This document shows, piece by piece, positions 24,202 to 28,079 of a stretch of 28,079 nucleotides of DNA. The notes under the pieces were generated by a model. It made no database searches. It was not told where the DNA came from and saw only the letters and a list, made by a program, of their open reading frames with translations. The DNA is from an uncultured Clostridia bacterium (GTDB taxonomy: Bacteria; Bacillota; Clostridia; Lachnospirales; CAMVHY01): contig CAMKTI010000007.1 of assembly GCA_946415665.1 (NCBI GenBank), positions 1 through 28,079 on the forward strand. The letters are read 5' to 3'. Numbering within the stretch: the stretch's first letter is position 1; every line of letters starts with the position of its first letter. Both the position numbers and the translations under genes were made by a program.

Positions 24202-27024
24202 TTAAAGCTTTTTAATCTCATCAAATAATTCTCTTTCAGCATAAATTTTTTCCCTATTTCCCAGCGTGCAAATTTTTCTGGTTTTTAAATTAGCTTTTAT
24301 TAATTTTGCTATATTTTTTAAATCATTTGCGCTCGTGTTTAAAATTTCACGGCGTATTTTTTTTGTGTTACTACTAAAATCTTTTTTCGCCAAAGATTTT
24401 ATAAAACATAAATTTGCTCGATCAAATATTCCCTTTGGCCTATCAAAAATATTTATTGCGCTAATAATCGCTTTTTTTAAATAATTATTTTTATCGCTCT
24501 CAAAATCAAAATTTAAAATAAAATCTGCTGCCGCCAAAAATTTTTTATAGCTTAAACCAATATTATTATCAGCATACGAATAAAAACAAACAGCATTATT
24601 TTTAAATCTGCAACCCGAATCATATGCTCCACTATTAATTCTTATTTCGCGCATTAAATAAATTTTATCCATAAAGCTCTCAAAAACTTTGCTTGCCCCA
24701 TTTATTTCAAAATCATTTAAAAAAATTACAAGCCCATTTGTATTTACTTTCGCTAAATCAAAAAACGCTTGATTCTTTTTATAACCATCAAATTTATATT
24801 CACAACTTTTATTTTCTCTCTTTAACAAAATATTACTAAATATATTTATTTTCTTACTTGCATCAAAAACTTTTAGTAGATTTTTTGTTTTATCGTAAAC
24901 CATATCAAAATTTTTTTTCTCGCAAATTATATTCACAGCTAAATTTTCTCGTTTAAAAATTATTTTATACACATCTAAAATTTTATCTTTTAACTTACTT
25001 TTTTTATCTTCATAATCAAAATCATATATTATTTTTTTTATAAAATCATAAAACTCAAATCCATCAACAAAATCATGGCATTTAAATTCATCAAGCACAT
25101 ACGAAAAAACTTTTTTAATCACAAACTGTCTCGGTCTATTAATAAAATTATTTTTCATAATCATTAATTTTTGCTCGATTAATTTTTTTATCAAACTATC
25201 TTCGTCAAAATCTTTAATACTAAAAATTTCTCGCGCTATATCCATCACATCATTAATTTTATTTTCCATTAACTTTATTTTTAAACTTACAATAGGCATA
25301 AATTTTTTTTCTTCACATTCATACGTCCCAAAATTTAATTTTATCTTTCCAAGATTATTTAATATCTTTTGCATATTTTTATTCTGTTTTTTTTCCATTG
25401 CAACAAAAATTAAAATCTCACATAACAAACCCAAATAACATAAATCTTTTTCTTCAAGACAATTAACTTTAAAAACAAAATCCAAATAAATAATTCCCGC
25501 TGTTTCCGATTCAAAATAAAAAATATTTTTTCCTTCACACTTTTTTATTTCATTCATATTTTTTTCTTTAATCAAATTTAAATCTGCTAATCTAATTAAA
25601 TTTATATTTTCTTCTTCTGTATTAACAAATTTTTTCATTTGCATTGCATTTTTTATATCCTGTTGTGAAATTTCAAAGTTAAACTTATTTTTACTATCAG
25701 GTATCAAACAAACAAATGCCGCATGATTATTATTTAATATATATTTATTTATTATCTCTCTAAAATAATCACCATTAATTTTTTTTCTTAAGCCGCTTAA
25801 AATTGCAAACCTATTAATTTTTTCGAAAACATCCCCGCCATATATCCAACTCTTTAAAATCAGAAAGTTTATTAACAATCCTTTCGGACGATTTTTATGA
25901 AATTCAGTTCTGATTTTAAATTCAAGATTATTTAAACAAGATTCAAGCAAAATTCTTTCTAGTCCCATATTATTTATTTTCATAAATATCTGCATCAGTA
26001 TATCTTTAAATTTTTCTAGACTGCCATTAAAATTTTCCGATAAAACCAAATAAGCTGGCTGATAAATTTCAGATTCAAAAATAGTTTTTATTAATGGCAA
26101 AAATCTTTTTAGTGGCGCACCAACAGTTTTTGTTAAATAAGAATTTAGAATCTCAAATGCCATTTCAAGTTCGGAATTTAAAATATTGCCGATAACAAAT
26201 CCGCTACCAAAATATTTTTTATTTGCTCCACAATAATCATATGCTCTATGTTTTAAAGTCGGTGTTATAAGGCTTTCTTGTTCACGAACAAAAAAAATTT
26301 TTTTTCTGTTATCTGTTTTTTTTAAGTAGCCGTCAAATAAATTTAAATACATATTTATATTTTTAATATCGCCATATAAATATAAAAAACAATTTTGGGC
26401 ACAATAATATTTTTTATAAAACGAGATTATATCCTCATGATTTAATTTCAAAATTTCTTTTGGGCATCCCGCTGATTCATATCTATATGACACATTGCAA
26501 AATAATTCTTTATACAAAAAATATCTCATTTCACGAACCGGGTTTGAAAAACTTGATTTCATTTCACTGTAAACAATACCGTTTGCATTTATATTATCTC
26601 CCAAATTTTCATAATGCCATGCTTCATGCAAAAAAGTTTCGAGTCTTAATAAGGGATTAAATACACAATCTAAATATATATCGATTAATTTTATTAATTC
26701 CGATTCATATAAACTTGCGACAGGATAAACAGTTTTATCTTGAAAAGTTATTGCATTCAAATAAGTGTACAAACACGACGAAGAAATTTCGGCAAAAACA
26801 TCTTTCAACGGAAATTTTTTTGAGCCACATAAAATACAGTGTTCTAAAACGTGTGCAGTTCCTTTATCATCTTCAGGAAAAGTTTTAAACGCCACAGAAA
26901 AAACTTTGTTTGTATCATCATTTTTTATAAAAATTAATTCTGCGCCACTAACATGTTTATATAAATATCCAACGGAATCTATTTCAGGTAATTTTTTTTC
27001 TTCAGCTAAAAAAAAGTTATTCAT
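24202..27024 (-). CDS. M16C (PreP-like) zinc metallopeptidase
   Basis: A 940-residue insulinase-superfamily peptidase of the presequence-protease (M16C) type, which degrades peptides inside a closed chamber. The inverted zinc motif HVLEH is at 58-62 (His58, Glu61, His62) in the context GTAHVLEHCILCGSKKFP, and the distal zinc ligand is Glu154 in GIVYSEMK. YTYLNAITFQDKTVYPVAS matches the family after the zinc site. The two-half layout and length near 970 fit a single-chain enzyme. The ATG at 27024 follows GAGGAG at 11 nt; codons upstream contain that site. There is no signal peptide, so it is probably cytoplasmic. With the OPT and Liv importers it would suit a cell that takes up and digests peptides; this link is inference. 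Confidence 0.93.
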   Translation of the reverse strand: MNNFFLAEEKKLPEIDSVGYLYKHVSGAELIFIKNDDTNKVFSVAFKTFPEDDKGTAHVLEHCILCGSKKFPLKDVFAEISSSCLYTYLNAITFQDKTVYPVASLYESELIKLIDIYLDCVFNPLLRLETFLHEAWHYENLGDNINANGIVYSEMKSSFSNPVREMRYFLYKELFCNVSYRYESAGCPKEILKLNHEDIISFYKKYYCAQNCFLYLYGDIKNINMYLNLFDGYLKKTDNRKKIFFVREQESLITPTLKHRAYDYCGANKKYFGSGFVIGNILNSELEMAFEILNSYLTKTVGAPLKRFLPLIKTIFESEIYQPAYLVLSENFNGSLEKFKDILMQIFMKINNMGLERILLESCLNNLEFKIRTEFHKNRPKGLLINFLILKSWIYGGDVFEKINRFAILSGLRKKINGDYFREIINKYILNNNHAAFVCLIPDSKNKFNFEISQQDIKNAMQMKKFVNTEEENINLIRLADLNLIKEKNMNEIKKCEGKNIFYFESETAGIIYLDFVFKVNCLEEKDLCYLGLLCEILIFVAMEKKQNKNMQKILNNLGKIKLNFGTYECEEKKFMPIVSLKIKLMENKINDVMDIAREIFSIKDFDEDSLIKKLIEQKLMIMKNNFINRPRQFVIKKVFSYVLDEFKCHDFVDGFEFYDFIKKIIYDFDYEDKKSKLKDKILDVYKIIFKRENLAVNIICEKKNFDMVYDKTKNLLKVFDASKKINIFSNILLKRENKSCEYKFDGYKKNQAFFDLAKVNTNGLVIFLNDFEINGASKVFESFMDKIYLMREIRINSGAYDSGCRFKNNAVCFYSYADNNIGLSYKKFLAAADFILNFDFESDKNNYLKKAIISAINIFDRPKGIFDRANLCFIKSLAKKDFSSNTKKIRREILNTSANDLKNIAKLIKANLKTRKICTLGNREKIYAERELFDEIKKL

Positions 27025-27082
27025 ATAAAAAATTTCTCCTCTCAATAACATATATCACATATTTTATATTTTTTTTACCAAC

Positions 27083-27112
27083 AAAAAAATTATATGCCGA
27101 AGCATATAATTT
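27083..27112 (-). terminator. Intrinsic terminator with UUCG tetraloop
   Basis: On the minus strand AAATTATATGC-TTCG-GCATATAATTT is a perfect 11-bp stem with a UUCG loop, followed by a T-run. Its gene is the truncated remnant at 27247-27473, not the peptidase, which starts downstream. Confidence 0.85.
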
Positions 27113-27246
27113 CTTTTATCAAATTTTTTATTTTGGTATTTAAAACACATTATTATAAAAAAACCGTGAGAAGAAATTTTTAATTTCGATACAAACTAAA
27201 CTTATGCAATTAATTTATTTTATAGCGGATATTAAATTATCATTAT

Positions 27247-27473
27247 TCATTTTGCCTCATATTCCAAAAAATTTTTTTCTTGAGCCAAAATCTGATATTC
27301 TTCGTTATCAAAAAATTTCGGTTTATAATCATCCTGAGGAAGAGGCTTTTTATTTGATTGAAACAAGAATTCTGCACCTTCTTTAAAGCGTTGTTTATCA
27401 TTTATTTTTTCTTCATTTAATTGATTGAGTTACTCACGTTTTGAATTCAAAGAACTATAAAAATCAGGATCTA
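27247..27473 (-). pseudogene. 3' remnant of an unknown gene cut by IS630
   Basis: The minus strand from the IS630 boundary reads DPDFYSSLNSKRE, an in-frame TAA, then LNQLNEEKINDKQRFKEG, AEFLFQSNKKPLPQDDYK, KFFDNEEYQILAQEKNF and LEYEAK to a TGA at 27247. It is charged and helical in character with no recognised domain. The 5' part is missing because the IS630 copy begins at 27474, and the in-frame stop shows further decay. Its terminator survives at 27083-27112. Confidence 0.55.
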
Positions 27474-28079
27474 TAGTAAGCAACAATGATAATTGCCTAT
27501 TACAAAAGTTCTAAATGTGGTATTATATACAGAGACCAGAGGAGTGCTATGAGTATGAATACAAGGAGCTTTATAAATCCAAAAGGACTGCTACGCGAAG
27601 GCAAGAGAATAGTAAATCAATCTGGCGATACAAAATATATTCTTTGTGTGACTATGGTTAACTTTATGTTATAATGCACTGCCATAGCAGCAGAGTTAAG
27701 CAACCTGTCTGGAATTCCACAACGGTACACTTTCCGAATGGATCAAAAAGGTTGGTAAGGGAGGTTTTGAGGTTCTTCGCGCCAAAAAACAACCTGGCAA
27801 AAAACCAAAACTTAGCGATGAGCAAATGGCAAAAATCAAAGAGGCTCTTTTTAAACCGGCAGCTGAACCTGGTTGCTATGTTTGGAACGGCATAACGCTT
27901 TCTGATTACATAAAAGAGACATATGATTGTGACGTTGAACTAAGTGTCCGCCAGTGCCAGCGCATCTTCAATTTATGGCAGAAACAAGTGTGACTTCAAT
28001 GTAGGCTCCAAAAGGATCCAAGCTTAATGCGAAATCATACCCAAGAAGGGATAAGATTTTTTATAGTGGATTTGTAACA
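27474..28079 (+). mobile_element. IS630-type element, left end to window edge
   Basis: The left end TAGTAAGCAACAATGA at 27474, preceded by TA, matches the inverted repeat of the copy at 15129. Similarity to that copy continues to about 27940, after which this copy goes on into sequence deleted from the first. The right end lies beyond the window. Confidence 0.8.
27549..28079 (+). pseudogene. IS630 transposase, frameshifted, runs off the edge
   Basis: It begins MSMNTRSFINPKGLLREG behind GAGG. Three lesions are visible: a TAA in place of the CAA seen in the other copy (about 27668), the same +1 shift after IPQR that the first copy has, and a TGA near 27991. Joined, it reads AAELSNLSGIPQR, TLSEWIKKVGKGGFEVLRAK, KPKLSDEQMAKIKEALF, YVWNGITLSDYIKETY and LSVRQCQRIFNLW, the DNA-binding half of an IS630 transposase. 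The catalytic DDE part is not in the window. Confidence 0.75.

Noticed and set aside
27204..27386. 60-codon plus-strand frame (MQLIYFIADIK...)
   Set aside because: It is antisense to the better-supported minus-strand gene remnant at 27247-27473 and has no ribosome-binding site.

Overview
The window is about 28 kb of very AT-rich DNA with short intergenic gaps. Shine-Dalgarno sites are strong (GAGG/GGAGG), GTG and TTG starts are common, and several promoters are near-consensus sigma-70/SigA type. The gene content points to a low-GC Firmicute, most likely a Clostridia relative: rsmG next to noc/parB, rqcH, a DegV protein, a YtxH-like small protein, a HisK-type PHP phosphatase, yigZ and a PreP-like M16C peptidase. 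Two uptake systems (an OPT transporter and a Liv-type ABC system), IS decay and truncated genes would suit a host-associated or reduced genome. That lifestyle is inference; nothing here fixes the species.

Layout. 1-1734 (minus): rsmG then noc, preceded at the window edge by an exact 55-bp copy of an internal noc segment. 1837-2595 (plus): PHP-family histidinol-phosphatase. 2762-8728 (plus): a single 1988-codon gene for an unrecognised, Lys/Asn-rich, mostly helical protein with internal repeats and a C-terminal hydrophobic hairpin; it has its own good promoter and a terminator. 8785-11080: OPT transporter (minus) divergent from a small Xre regulator (plus). 11140-13534 (minus): overlapping tcdA and rqcH. 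13631-14658: a YtxH-like membrane peptide (plus) overlapping the end of a degV gene (minus).

14815-16674 is a decay zone. It holds a membrane-protein gene cut by a 549-bp internally deleted IS630 element with both inverted repeats and TA flanks, an orphan C-terminal coding fragment and an IS5-type transposase remnant. 16675-19070 (minus) carries glgA then prs, with a structured upstream region. 19454-23208 (minus) is livK-livH-livM-livG, without livF, and its LivG has lost the catalytic Walker B glutamate and the switch histidine. 23392-24153 (plus) has tRNA-Thr(CGU) and yigZ. 24202-27024 (minus) is an M16C metallopeptidase. 27087-28079 holds an orphan UUCG-loop terminator, the 3' remnant of a gene cut by a second IS630 copy, and that copy running off the edge.

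How it fits together: ribosome and RNA maintenance (rsmG, rqcH, tcdA, tRNA-Thr), chromosome organisation (noc), peptide and amino-acid uptake and breakdown (OPT, Liv, M16C), and glycogen/PRPP metabolism (glgA, prs). The best candidate for undescribed biology is the giant repeat protein at 2762-8728, followed by the degenerate LivG and the RNA structure upstream of glgA.
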